From Portunus trituberculatus (taxonomy: Eukaryota; Arthropoda; Malacostraca; Decapoda; Portunidae): 64,000 nt of DNA. Position numbers and translations under genes: made by a program. Shown piece by piece: positions 25,728 to 38,055 of this stretch. Position 1 is the first letter of the stretch. The number at the start of each line of letters is the position of its first letter. Location: assembly GCF_017591435.1 (NCBI RefSeq), contig NC_059301.1, positions 13,965,754 to 14,029,753 of the forward strand, written 5' to 3'. Under the pieces are notes generated by a model that was not told where the DNA came from, did not search any database, and saw only the letters and a program-made list of their open reading frames with translations.

Positions 25728-26186
25728 CATTCAGGATAGTATAACAGAGAGAGGATGTGGGGAGCGGGGCTTCTATGGAGGTGATAGAGGGTGGTTTGAG
25801 AAATGTAGAAACAAGTGGAGATGGGAGAGGCGGACATGGAGTGGGGTTGAGAAAGGAAGTTTGTCTTAATCTGTCATGACTTCATGATATTTACCTATCA
25901 AAATCTCTCAGTTGACATGTCACTGTAACTAAAAAAAATCAAGGGTAGGAAGACTTATATCAAATAGGGAGTAGTCTGTACATTCCAGTCCACATCCTTA
26001 TCCCTCATGCCACGTTCCCACACCACCGTCAACCACCCGACACACGAAAGCCGGCGGATATGACCACTAATGTGTAGATATGTTTTTTATTAAACATACA
26101 ATATCACTATGAATTTCTCCCTATCGAACACTGAACCACTCATCCCTGTCCCTCACGCTGCGTCCTACACCACCACACCGTCACCC

Positions 26187-26220
<34 letters not shown>

Positions 26221-26549
26221 GCCATTAACTAGACAAGCTGCGAAAGGAAGTGACAGAGCGTAACAAAAATAACAAATGACAGACAGACAGACTGAGATAG
26301 AGGAGTGTATGGATGATTATGTTACATGAGTTTGCGTGGGGCTGTATTTCAAACTCCTTCAGTAACACAGCGTTAGTATTCTTTATATTACGTTTATCAT
26401 ATTATCTGTTAAAAAAATTACATCTACTTAGTCATCTATTATATTTATATCTTTATTCATTCTCTTCTAATTAGCAGTGGATGATCTACATTGTATTTGT
26501 AAGTCGTCTGAAGCTGAGTGAAATAAACGCAATGTCTCGTTAGCATCAC

Positions 26550-26873
26550 TATCGTAAGCATAGTAGATAAGGTGGTGAGCATGGGATCGGGCAGACGTCC
26601 ACGTGTAGGTTCGAATCCCACCACATACAGCCTTAAAACACTTTGCCATTTGTCGAGTGGTTTAAAGTTACCTACATATCACCATAATACCCAGGTTCTA
26701 GGTGGTTACACTCAAGATGAGCTTGGGCGGTGATATGGGGCCTAATATGGGTACCACTATAAATAAAATTGCCTGCGCCACTAATGGGCGGAAGCCGAAC
26801 AGCGCTTCCCATACACTCTTCAAGTGTGCCTACAGGCGCTATAGGCCTTACCGTAAAAAAAAAAAAAAAAAAA
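26550..26873 (+). mobile_element. tRNA-derived SINE (family 1), copy 1
   Basis: The 5' end resembles a tRNA: an A-box-like segment (gcatagtagataagg) and, about 45 bp later, a B box (ggttcgaatccc). A body of about 220 bp follows and ends in a poly-A tail (26857-26873). Nearly the whole length is repeated at 45241-45560. Pol III promoter boxes plus an A-rich tail define a SINE. Confidence 0.85.
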
Positions 26874-27578
26874 GTGCTATAAGGGTGATCAGTTGTGTTA
26901 TTTTGAGCATTTTATTCTCTCTTGACATGTAACCACTACTCATCAACACTACAATCATGAAAATCCGCATAGAAATTCTCCAAAAAACTTTCACTACACT
27001 CATTTTTTTCACTGGAATCCTCCTTAACTTTTCACTAGAATCATTAAAAAAAGGTTGAATATTCTACTGAAGCGTCTTACTAAATATATATGTAAATGAA
27101 CCCTCCGCCAACTTTTAGGAAGACTGTCCTGCCGATTGAAGCTGGTGATGTAACACTGGCTCGCTATCGAATAATAATTAAGCTAGCCACCTCTTTTGAG
27201 TGAACTTTTCTTGCCTCTTTTATGGAGTGGCATGTTTTTCGGGCAATCCTTCTTACTAAACTCTTCCGCCCACATCTTATCTCTTTGAAGGGTAAGATTT
27301 TCCATGAATTGAGTGGAGTGGTAATGTGCCTTGTAATCGGCCTTGGAAAATAAAGAAAGTTTGAGAAGACTGTATTAATTAACCTTTTCTCTTATCTCCC
27401 TCTTAGTAACGTTGGCATTTTCTCTGGCTGCGTCCCGGCCCTCCCATCCTGTGCACGTGGCGGATGGACCTAAATTGTACGATAGTAGTGGTGGTGTTGG
27501 TGGTGATGGTGGTTGTGTTGGTGGTGAAAAATGAGGATGACGACAGCGACGAAGATAATAATGATGACGGTCATTTAC

Positions 27579-27681
<103 letters not shown>

Positions 27682-27779
27682 ACCAAACAAAAATTATGAC
27701 ATAAGCAAACAGATAAGGAGACCAATACACAAGTGAGAAAAAGGGATAAAGGGAATTCACGTATAGATCGACTGACTTG

Positions 27780-27889
<110 letters not shown>

Positions 27890-29118
27890 GCATAAATACA
27901 CAAATCATATATCACATATCAGCCTACAATTATTGCTACATCTAAGTGGAATTGTAGTGGTGATGAAACACAGGATATAGAAGGAGAACTTTTGTTTCTC
28001 TAACGTTTCGACAGTTACTCTCGTCCTGAAAGTGTACTCTATCCTCTCACTTATCGAAAAGTTAGAGAAATTAAGTTCTCCTGTTTTATGCATCATTTGT
28101 TTCACCACCACAACACTCCCACCCGCTTGTCCAAGTCTATACAAACGACCCTTAGTACACCTTCTAATTCTCTTACCCACATCAATCTGAGAGGAGAGAA
28201 ATAAGCCCTAATTTGTTCGTATCTTACGCAATCTATAAATAATGACACCCTCCATCTTGACCGTGACTTTCATTATTATCACGTCAGGCGAGGGATGAGA
28301 AACACGCAGCCAGCCGTATCATTATTGCCGAGGGAATGATGGAGTGTACAAACAGATACGTTGGCCCAGAAAGGCTATGCGTCACTCACTGCACTACACA
28401 GTAACCTGGCGACTCACTCACGGCAAGGGAGGGTAGTGTGACCTATAGGCTGCCAGTAGGCCTGTGTTCAGAAACGTTTTGCTCTCTCACTGCCTGCACT
28501 ATGACTTGTAAAAATCAGTTCAGATGGGACACTTTAGGGTCTGAGAGGCTTCGTTTCTCACCAGGACCATTTCACAAGGGCTGTTAGTTAGATTCTCACG
28601 ACTGTTTCTTTTATAAATAATGTTGAAATCTTATTAATCAGTCGATAGAATAACAGAAACATCAACTGCAATCCATGTAATCTCAACTGGAGCCTTTGCA
28701 AAGTAGTGGAAGTGGGGCGTAGAAATGTTTCAGTAGGTGGTACTAAAACCTTTACACAAAAATACGAACCGGAGACACAACCCAACATGTCTCATCTGGT
28801 GAGCAGCCGCGCCGATCACTGACACTGACTGCTTCTCAGACACCGCAAATCACCGCCACGGGTTGACTTATCCTGACTCACCACCCGATATTAGACCCGA
28901 GGCTGCTGATACCATTCCCGAATCACTGATGCCCATCACGGTGAGGCAAGTCATCACCCCTCCCCCTCTCTTCTCTTCCTCCTCTTCCTTCTCCTCCTCC
29001 TGTCATCATTCTTCCCTTCTCCCCCCTTCCGTCTCTGTCATCACTTTCTCCTTCTCCTGCTTTTCCTTTTCCTCCTTCCACTATCGCTCTGTCAACCACA
29101 GGTGCGAGGAAAAGGCAA

Positions 29119-29119
<1 letters not shown>

Positions 29120-29180
<61 letters not shown>

Positions 29181-29214
29181 TCATTCACGATAAGTGGAAT
29201 ATACAACCGGAAGG

Positions 29215-29273
<59 letters not shown>
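29120..29273. repeat. Paired (CA)n and (TC)n tracts
   Basis: A CA tract at 29120-29180 and a TC tract at 29217-29273, separated by 36 bp of unique sequence. Confidence 0.95.
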
Positions 29274-29277
<4 letters not shown>

Positions 29278-29755
29278 TTGGTCATCTTTCCTTAGGAGTG
29301 ATCATTGCCAAGTTACATGGATTTTTTTTTTCCCCATGTTCGGAGCGACAGTCAAGGTGCCTTTTCCCCTCGCCACGCCTGCCTCCCTCCCTCTCTTCCC
29401 TCCTTCCATTCCTCTCCTCCTTTCGTCCGTGGCTGATAATGTTTTCCTACACTCTCTTCACACTTCATCCACATGTTTGCCACACTCATCACACCTCCTG
29501 CTCCAACTGTGAAGGTTCTTTTTTTTTCTCTCTCTCTCTCTCTTTTTATATGTTGCCACGGTGATGTTTGGTTCCATCTGTCACCTTGGGATTATAACAA
29601 CACATGCGACAGAGACGGTTCATTTGAGAGGATTTGGTTCAGTTCCCTTAGTTTGATATTCTTATCGAACGTTTACTGCTTATGGTAAAAATATCTGATG
29701 TTTGTTTGCTTACCCTTTGTGGCCTAAACTATAATAGCGATGTTACATGTTAACT

Positions 29756-29975
29756 AAACCCCGTAATCAGAAACGCTTTGCTCTCACAAAACGACTATTT
29801 TCTGGGGCTACAGAGATGATTAGCGGGGTTTTTAACAGTGTTTCTTTAATTAGTAATATAGAGATCTTGTCAGTCTGCTTTTAGAACCATAGAAACACCT
29901 AAAAAACTTGTGTAAATTTAATTAAAGAAAGCCTTTTGAAACAGAGGGGGTGAAGCACAGAAGTGTTTGAGAATA
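29756..29975. repeat. Dispersed repeat family (cagaaacg type), copy
   Basis: Begins with tcagaaacgctttgctctc and contains ggctacagagatgatta, ttcttta, and cttttgaaac-type segments. Related stretches occur near 28466-28750, 38607-38755 and 40146-40400 (where acgtttcagaaatgggac lies at the ends) and, partially, 57110-57230. The ends appear to form inverted repeats, so this may be a foldback or MITE-like element. Confidence 0.45.
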
Positions 29976-30572
29976 CGAGCTTGATACACTCCTCACATTT
30001 ATTTGGTTTGTGTCGCCATGATGCACACAGCGTCTATAATAAAAAAGTTCGCAATGCCTAGACTGCTATTTGTTGTAAGCCACCTATGTGCCAATTAATA
30101 TACACTACAGTAAATCTATCTCATCACATTTCATTTACTCGATGTCGCTCAAGCACACACAGCGTTTCTAGTAAAAATATATGTGCTATAAACCATACAG
30201 TACACTTCTCACATTCTATTCAGTTTGTTTCACCAATTTCTACACCTTTCCCAAGAAGAAGCTCACCGTATACCCACATCTTTCACGACACGCAACACAT
30301 CCCTTACAGATTAACTTTTTTTTGTCTTATTTAAACGAGGAGAGTATGAATCTCCACGCCAGCTGCGCCGCGGTGAGATGTATGGGAGGAGGCGATGGTG
30401 GTGGTAGTGGTGATGGCGGTGGTTGGGGTGGTAGGGTCAGGAGGGGAGGAGCTTGGCCCGCCGTAGCTCCGGGAATATTATTATCCCTTGTACAAAGTGT
30501 GCCGGAATGTGACCATGTTTGGGACACCGACTCTACTTTGTAAGGTGCGGCATCTGTTGTTGTGGTGGCGGT

Positions 30573-30613
<41 letters not shown>

Positions 30614-31901
30614 CATCTGCCTACGTACGTATGAGTTAACGATGAAACACTTGCCTTGAAAATGTCTCAGGAATGCAAGGGTGTCACAAAAACAATCCTA
30701 AAATACCACCACAGATCATCATCATCGGCGTGTGGGAACCCTAACCGGTGTGTACAGGCGGCCACGAGGAGCCCTGATGAATTAACCACCATTGGGAGCG
30801 GCGCACGGACGTCACGCATATCAATGTGGCCATTAAATGTAAAGAGGAACAGCACGAGGCGGAGTGAGACCCCTCTGCCACTACTGAAGGTGTCCCGCGT
30901 ACTCATACTTCCCTAGCTTGGAGCGGTGCCAAGGCCTACCATCCCTCTCCTCTTCTCTTTTGCCACTCCGCTGCCTCAAACCACTCATTCTTTTAAATTT
31001 CATTAGCTAGAAACACGAGTTATTAATAATTAGTTCCCTATAGGATGATGAGCTGTGTTACAAAACTTTCCATATTTTTCAGATTATAAACTTGTGTAAT
31101 GTCGTCTACTAGAATATGCAAGTGGTATTTATAAAACACTTCAAGGTTATGGCCACTGGTGGAAGTTGGTTGGCTCCACTTTATTGTCCTATTGTGTCTC
31201 CCTCTTCAATATTTGTCTGTAGGTAGACGTTAACTATAAATCAAAACTCACCAGATGAATCAACTATAATACATCGGAACTAAATTAGTCTTAGGTTTGG
31301 AACCCTTTTCTTTTATTCTGAGGCGAAAACATGCAGGATTTTTTTTCATCTTCTTTCTTTTCATTTCACTTATCTTTCATTTTGTTTCTTCGTTCGATTT
31401 CCTTCACGCACAGAAGAGATAAGGCAACTCGTGACTGAAGAGTCCCTCTGATCTCGAAAGATGAAAAGATACAAGGAGAGAAATCAATGTTTGGTGAGTG
31501 CTTACCCGCACTTTCAGTTTTATTTCATGTACCATCATAACAAAGTTATTAACAAGATGCTAATTCCTATAGGGTGTCTAAACCCATCACCAGTTACTCA
31601 TCCACTATTACTATACCTCTATTTCCTCTTTCCTGGTAAATTACTGGTGATTCTATGAACGCTGAGAGCAGTTAAGCCCACCCAGGATGTGACCACGTCA
31701 GTCAGTATCCGCGCCTCTCGTTCTGCTGACCATTAAATGTTATTTATATGTTTATCTTACGTCTTCTCGTATGCTTCTTTTATGAGTGGCGCTAGATGTG
31801 CGGGGAGGCTCTGCCCTTTTTCGCTTCAGGTTATTTTTTTCCTGTTCTTGATTTAACAACATGCTTTTCTCAGAACAATACTAGCGGTCGTTCAATAAGC
31901 G

Positions 31902-31904
<3 letters not shown>

Positions 31905-31953
<49 letters not shown>
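31905..31953. repeat. (CA)n microsatellite at the head of a SINE
   Basis: A CA tract of about 48 bp that runs directly into the tRNA-like head of the SINE beginning at 31956. Confidence 0.9.
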
Positions 31954-31955
<2 letters not shown>

Positions 31956-31958
<3 letters not shown>

Positions 31959-32250
31959 CGTGTAGTGTAGTGGTTAGCACGCTCGACTCGCAATCGAGAG
32001 GCCCGGATTCGAATCCCGGAAAGCGGTGAGGCAAATGGGCAAGCCTCTTAATGTGTGGCCCCTGTTCACCTAGCAGTAAATAGGTACGGGATATAACTCG
32101 AGGGGTTGTGGCCTCGTTTTCCCGGTGTGTGTTGTGTGTGATGTGGTCTCAGTCCTACCCGAAGATCGGTCTATGAGCTCTGAGCTCGCTCCGTAATGGG
32201 GAAGACTGGCTGGATGACCAGCAGACGACCGAGGTGAATTACACTAAACT
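31956..32250 (+). mobile_element. tRNA-derived SINE (family 2)
   Basis: The first 65 bases form a tRNA-like head: A box (gtgtagtggttagcacg), a perfect 5-bp anticodon stem (ctcga/tcgag) around a 7-base loop, and a B box (gattcgaatccc). A long tRNA-unrelated body follows. No mature-tRNA acceptor stem can be paired, so it is a SINE rather than a tRNA gene. A truncated relative lies on the minus strand at 58561-58613. Confidence 0.8.
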
Positions 32251-33311
32251 AATTTTCTCTCAGGCCTTTCAAAATATTTTTTCATGAGATAACAAAATAT
32301 AAGGGTTCTAGTTACGAGACTGAAGCAAATGAGAAGACTAACTTTACAAAGCTAAGATGCAGATATATTACCGTGCAGTGTTTACTGCAGCCAGAGCATG
32401 AAAATGAATAATGGACACGTACTGGAGGATACTGTCCTATGAGGCTGAAAAAAACTGAAGATGAGTGCCTGTTATATTCTCAAGCAAGGCTGCTGTTGAT
32501 AAATAAAAAACTGAGATGAATTTCATGTCTACAAATCAAGTATGAATTTTTATATGGAATAATGAACTGCTTTGATATGAAGTGCACCTCAAAAACCAAG
32601 AACTTAGGAGGCAATAAAAGGAAGTAAATGTCACTGATTGTTTTTCTTCCATATGAAGCATTTTGCCCTCCCTGATGTGCTACGCACTATGGATGCAGTA
32701 GAAGAAGACAAACTTGTAATGGAAGTGAGTGAGTAAAGCGCAGAAGATAGGGCATGTTGTGGCTGGCGACATCTGCCGCGGACACCCAATAGAAGAAGCC
32801 AAGTGCACATCTCAAAGATCTCCATTTCACTTAACGCCCATCTACATCACGTAATGATCAAGTAAAAGGGTCGACAAGAAGAAAGACGAAAACATATGAA
32901 AAAGTTAACCTCCAGATGCATTCTTTAAACTCAACTCCTTCCCTCAACGTGTATAATGTAAGTCCGTCAACATCTCTATTTTTGCCGCCAAAGACATTGT
33001 AAGTTCACGAGTTTCCCGGGTACGCTCTGTGACAGGCCGCCTCGCTTTCTGTCTGACACTTCACGACCCGGGAATGCTACGTCGCTGCCAGAGGATCCTG
33101 CCTCAGAGTTGTGACAAAGGACACACAGCCGAGGCGAGCTGCTTCACCGGAAGGCCTCAGTGTTTACAGGAACTTGATACTTGAGATGATTTACATGTTG
33201 ACGGGAAATGCCAGGACGAGTATGGCGTGACTACGTGACTAGGATTATATATTGGATTTCTCCTAACTGAAGGATGTGTCTTATGACTGTCACTACAGGA
33301 TACTTTAGATA

Positions 33312-33360
33312 GACACTACTGCTACTAATACTACTACCATTACTACTACTATTACTACTG

Positions 33361-33414
<54 letters not shown>

Positions 33415-33468
33415 TTACTACCATTACTACTACTATTACTTCTGCTAGTACTACTGCTACTGCTACTG

Positions 33469-33518
<50 letters not shown>

Positions 33519-33579
33519 GCTACTACAACACTCCATTACCACTGCTATGCTGCTACTGCTGCTGCTGCTGCTGCTACTG

Positions 33580-33626
<47 letters not shown>

Positions 33627-33627
33627 G

Positions 33628-33705
<78 letters not shown>

Positions 33706-33720
33706 ATACTAATACTAATA

Positions 33721-33722
<2 letters not shown>
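33312..33722. repeat. Very long (ACT)n trinucleotide array
   Basis: About 410 bp of TAC/ACT/CTA repeat with GCT, ATT and ACA variants and short interruptions near 33520-33545. Confidence 0.95.

Positions 33723-33785
<63 letters not shown>
33723..33785. repeat. (CA)n microsatellite joined to the ACT array
   Basis: A CA tract of about 63 bp continuing directly from the trinucleotide array, giving a compound tract of roughly 470 bp. Confidence 0.95.
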
Positions 33786-33788
<3 letters not shown>

Positions 33789-34145
33789 GCACACACGTCA
33801 TTCAAAACTTACTTAGCTGACAGTATGGAAGGAAGTCTCAATCCATTCTCACGTTTGGAGAAAACACACATTTATATCGCTGATTATCTATGATTGGTTT
33901 TACTTTATAGTTACTTACTAAGCTAATATGACAGTCATGTTTGTAGCACTCTCCCTTTCATGAAATAATGGATGAAGAAGTAAATAACAGAAAGAAGGTC
34001 AGTGCAAAATGTATCCATTGACATCATATACTAAGTCACTTTTTAGCATGATAATAAATGTTTTTCATAATCTAAAGAACCGCTGTAAAAAGTGTAGATG
34101 AACATAGATCATATTCATGCATTCTGAAGAAATATCAGCCACAGC

Positions 34146-34334
34146 CTACCCACCGGCGGTCTGCTGCAGAAGTCCTCCTGCCGGCTGGGAGAGGAGGTTG
34201 AGTCGCCCCACCGGCCTGGGAGTAGTGGGCACCGCCACAGCTGCCCCGCCACGGAACATCCTGCCCGCACACCACCCACCACACCACTGTTGCTCTGCCC
34301 CGCCGCGCCGCCCACCTGGCACCGCCAACACCAC
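34146..34334 (-). other. GC-rich patch with a short open frame
   Basis: About 190 bp is far more GC-rich than its surroundings. On the minus strand an ATG near 34253 opens a short Gly/Ala/Pro-rich frame that could end at a weak donor (ggtgg then gtaggc). It could be the 5' exon or promoter of an unrecognised transcript, or simply a GC-rich repeat. No domain is visible. Confidence 0.25.
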
Positions 34335-35713
34335 CTACTTACTGGCGAAAAATATGGTCTGCATAATTGAAATATGCGGCTAAGGAGAAACAGTGATAGC
34401 TTGTTGCCATGTTGCATCCGCCATGAGATGAAGCATGGCAATGTAATCACCTACGTAACTTTGTTCGTACGTACCTATAGAACTACCAGGCGGAGACTCA
34501 CTGGTGCACAGTACTAATCTTGTAGTCAGGCTCAGGATATTGTCGTTGTCCACGTGCGTCATTTAGGTATTTCTTGTCTCACTGAAAAAAAAAAAATTAT
34601 TAAGAAAGATAAATTACAGATAAATTACAAAGTTAACATAATTTAGAAGCCACAGCAGCGGATCCTCAGCGAGGGGAGACAGGAAAACCCCGAGGGTTGA
34701 ACGCTCCGGCATTTCCCGGCGTGGAGAAACTTGGGGCCAAGGTGAACCCACTTCTGTGCTGGTGAAAGCTTAATTCTTTTCACTGATATGATGTCAGAAT
34801 GTCCACTTCACTGTTTTTGTTACATTCAAGGAACTACTCCAAGCAACCAAAAGGATAAGGAAAGTAGAGATGTTATGAGGACAAATACTTTTTTATATTT
34901 CATAATTATAAACGACTTCTGCTTCATTAGCCTTTGTACTCCATTTCATCCATGCAGTCTACAACATTCTGAAAACTCTCTATGAATTGTTATTTGATTG
35001 GCAGTCACTGCTCTCTCACACTCCTCATCTGTTAAAGATAGTTATAGTTCTTATATTCTCGTCTGTCATTGGGAGTTGAGTCTACACAAGAGAATGATCA
35101 TTATCACAGTTGTCAATCAGTCCACAGACAAGCCTCCACTCACCATGGTCTGACATAGCGCTCTTCAAACTTCATACTTCACATGTCTGTGTCTGACCTT
35201 TGCTTTCACTTTTTCACTAGCCTTTTTCTTCCCTTTGTGACGTTCACAGGTACGTCATCATACCTTGAACGCTGGCACACTTGCAAGCACCAACGTGTCA
35301 ACCTTTTGTCTGTTACTTACAATTATCATTACGTGTACTCCGTGGTTAACACCAAGAAAAACAGCATGCAGTTAGTAGGTGATTAGTTATAGTATAATGT
35401 GTTAAAATTGTTAACAAGCATATGTAGGTAAGGTAGACTTTTTAACTACTAACGTATTAATGAATACTGTGTTTCATACACTGATGCTACAGGCAAACAA
35501 GATGTCCCATTTCTTAACACAAAGTATACCTATAAATAATTCAATATCATATTGTACTCTTAACTTCATGTAGTAAAAGGACACTGGTCTCAGGCAACAA
35601 AAGGGCTGAAAAAAAAAGGCAGATATGTGCAATGTGCATGGTACACTCAGGTTTCCGCAGCATGTACAGTGGGATGTTCTGTTAATTTTCCATTGGTTCA
35701 ATATACAGTGTAC

Positions 35714-37641
35714 TCAAGGCTGACTGTCACTGCCGCCCCTCGCACGTGACAGGCGAGGCAGAACGAGGCCACAGTCGATGATCTTGACGCTGCGCGATGG
35801 AAGGAGAGCCACAGCGGCGTGCACCGCTTCCATGCCCGAGCTCACCTCCCCGAAGGCACAAGCGAACTTGCGACCAGGATCATCTCGCGTACAGATGTGA
35901 AACAAGGCGTCCTGTTCCGGAGTGCCCGCCCTGGCGGCTACAACCAGCCCGGCCATCTTTTCACGCATGTACTGGCCCTCCCACTCCAGCCCCTCCATCA
36001 GGCTCTGCACGCTGACGCCTCCGTTATCTGTGAGGTACCTGCCCCCGGCCAGTGTCTCACCCATGCTGCCCTTCTTGGCGACCCCGTGGAAATTGCTGCC
36101 GCGGTAAGAAGGTCCGTAAGTGCCCATGCAAAGGCTAAGGAAGAGGTGGGCGCGGCGCAGGTGCCTCCACAGCTTGATGTACACGCGGCCCAAGAGACGC
36201 TCATCCGTACCCACGTCCAGAAATACCTCAGGCTGAGTGTCGAGTCTCAGGGACCTCAAAAACGGTAGCTGTGAAGAGACAAAGGCCAAGTGACGGCAAG
36301 AGAAAAGAACGTATTGCTAGTATACTGCATGTGTATATTGGCGTGAAGAATAACTAACTTCATTGTTACTTTAATATAGCAGATGTATCTGAGATTGAAA
36401 GAAGATAAGAATCAAGTAGGAACAAACAAAATATATCAACCACGGTAATGCACAGAAGCTGTACCTGCAAGTGGAGGTGGCTGGGCGCGTCCTCACTGGT
36501 CAGGGCGTAGGCATGCACGCGGCCATTCTCCCAACTCAGCCTGCCATTCCGTCCGTCGCACACCGTCACCCTGAACTGCACAGGCCACGTCCACTCCCTG
36601 CATGTCACTGGCAGCTCCTCTAGTATCTCCCCTTCACTGTCCTCGCCAGACAGGCCGTGGTACCCATCCTCGCTGAACCCGCTCTCTGATGCAACTTCTT
36701 CTTGAAGAAGGGAAATGTTTCTCTCGGTCAGCACGATCTCCTCGCCACCTACGGCTGCCGGAACATTGGCAACTCCGGAATCCTCCTGATAGGCCTGTGT
36801 TTTCGCTGCTGCCTCCTCACATTCTGACTCGGAAACACATTTTTGTCGAAAGTCCGCAGCCGGAGAGGATTTGGTGGCCTCGGTACAGGATCTACATCTG
36901 AGAAGCATTTGTTTTGTTGGGGAGGCTTCTTTTGACAGCGTGGCTCTCACCTCAGACTCCAGGCTTCCCATCAGCGTGGCGGCCAGCAGTATTCCCTCAA
37001 TGGTGGCGGTCTGGGCAGCCTCCTCCTGTATCCTGGCTAGTCTGTTGCCAAGGTCGTGTAAGACTTGAGAGTGGTGGGCGATACAGACTAGACGCGTCAC
37101 CAGGCCAGCCACTTCCCTGAGCAGTTTCCGCTGTTTTTGGTCCATCTCCCACTTCAGCCTTGCTCCCGTCATTTGTACGTAACGTCGCTGATTGCTTACA
37201 AAGTCTTGCATCGCCTGCACGTCATGCCCCTCCTTCACGTGGCCCTCCAACAGGCAGTGTCCACACAGCACCACGCGGCACTCAGAGCACCAAAACTCCA
37301 CTGCGGAACCATGGGACTCACACTTCCTCTCGTCCTCTGTCTGAGGCAAATATTTTTTATGAAACGTCAGATTTGCATAAAATATCATAATTTTAGTCAT
37401 TCAGGTAACATTTGCATCACTTTGTTGTTTACGTTGAATCATTGACAAAACTGAGTAAAATGCTACATTCACTACTAGTACTGTTTAGTGTTTTCCTTAG
37501 TTTCAAGTCCTTTTATCTATGGATATGAATCCAGCTATAGTAAGGAAGACAGACAAACAAAAAGTGCACAGGAAGAAACAAACAGATGCATAGTGAAATC
37601 AAAAGAAAACAAAAATACAGTGACAGACAAGACATACAAAC

Positions 37642-37723
<82 letters not shown>

Positions 37724-38055
37724 TTTCCCATCTGACTATCTTGAGAATCCTTTTTAAGCTACCAGAGAGAATCCTGAGACCGCTCCTCACGTCTCACCTG
37801 AGTTTGGGCCTTCCCGCAGCTCTCTGCCAAGTGAAGAAGAGCAAATATTGGAGGGAGAGAGTTCACAGGCGGGTACTCGTGAGGCGTTCTGCAGGTGGGA
37901 CACGAAAACCAGCTCATCAATTCAGCACTGTCCTTTTCTAGTTTGGCCAAACAGTTCCGGCAGAATGCGTGGCCACACGAGGGCAGCACCACTGGCTCCC
38001 TATTCCCCGCCTTGTATCCTTCACGACACACGCCACACAGTAGTTCCTCCTCCAT
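35714..38055 (-). CDS. Gene B: RING, B-box, cyclophilin-like (TRIM-Cyp-like) protein, complete
   Basis: A complete three-exon gene: 38055-37798, 37340-36465, 36268-35714, GT-AG introns in phase 0, 562 residues. Residues 7-55 are a C3HC4 RING (CGVC, CGHAFC, CPTC). Residues 93-125 are a B-box (CESH, WCSEC, CGHC, then two His). Residues about 126-200 are helix- and Leu-rich, probably coiled coil. A polar acidic stretch leads to a short Trp/Gly-rich module (about 338-378) also found in gene A. Residues 379-562 resemble cyclophilin (VFLDV, GRVYIKL, LCMGTYG, YRG, FHIC, FGEV). At the cyclophilin A Arg55 position there is Gly, and Trp121 is absent, so isomerase activity is unlikely. RING plus B-box predict ubiquitin ligase activity; substrate unknown. 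The ATG at 38055 lies six residues before the first RING cysteine. Same strand and architecture as gene A imply tandem duplication, although the N-terminal repeats of A are absent here. Confidence 0.85.
37644..37718. repeat. (GA)n microsatellite in intron 1 of gene B
   Basis: A GA tract of about 74 bp inside the 457-bp intron between the RING exon and the B-box exon. Confidence 0.95.

Noticed and set aside
28863..29564. Plus-strand open frame of 233 residues
   Set aside because: It is kept open by CT-rich, CA and TC tracts; composition is Ser/Thr/His/Leu low complexity with no domain.
31956..32030. Possible functional tRNA gene
   Set aside because: The A box, B box and anticodon stem are present but no acceptor stem can be paired, and the sequence continues into a long body shared with other copies, so it is a SINE head.
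33231..33816. Poly-Ser, poly-Val and poly-Leu open frames
   Set aside because: They are translations of the ACT and CA microsatellite array in different frames.
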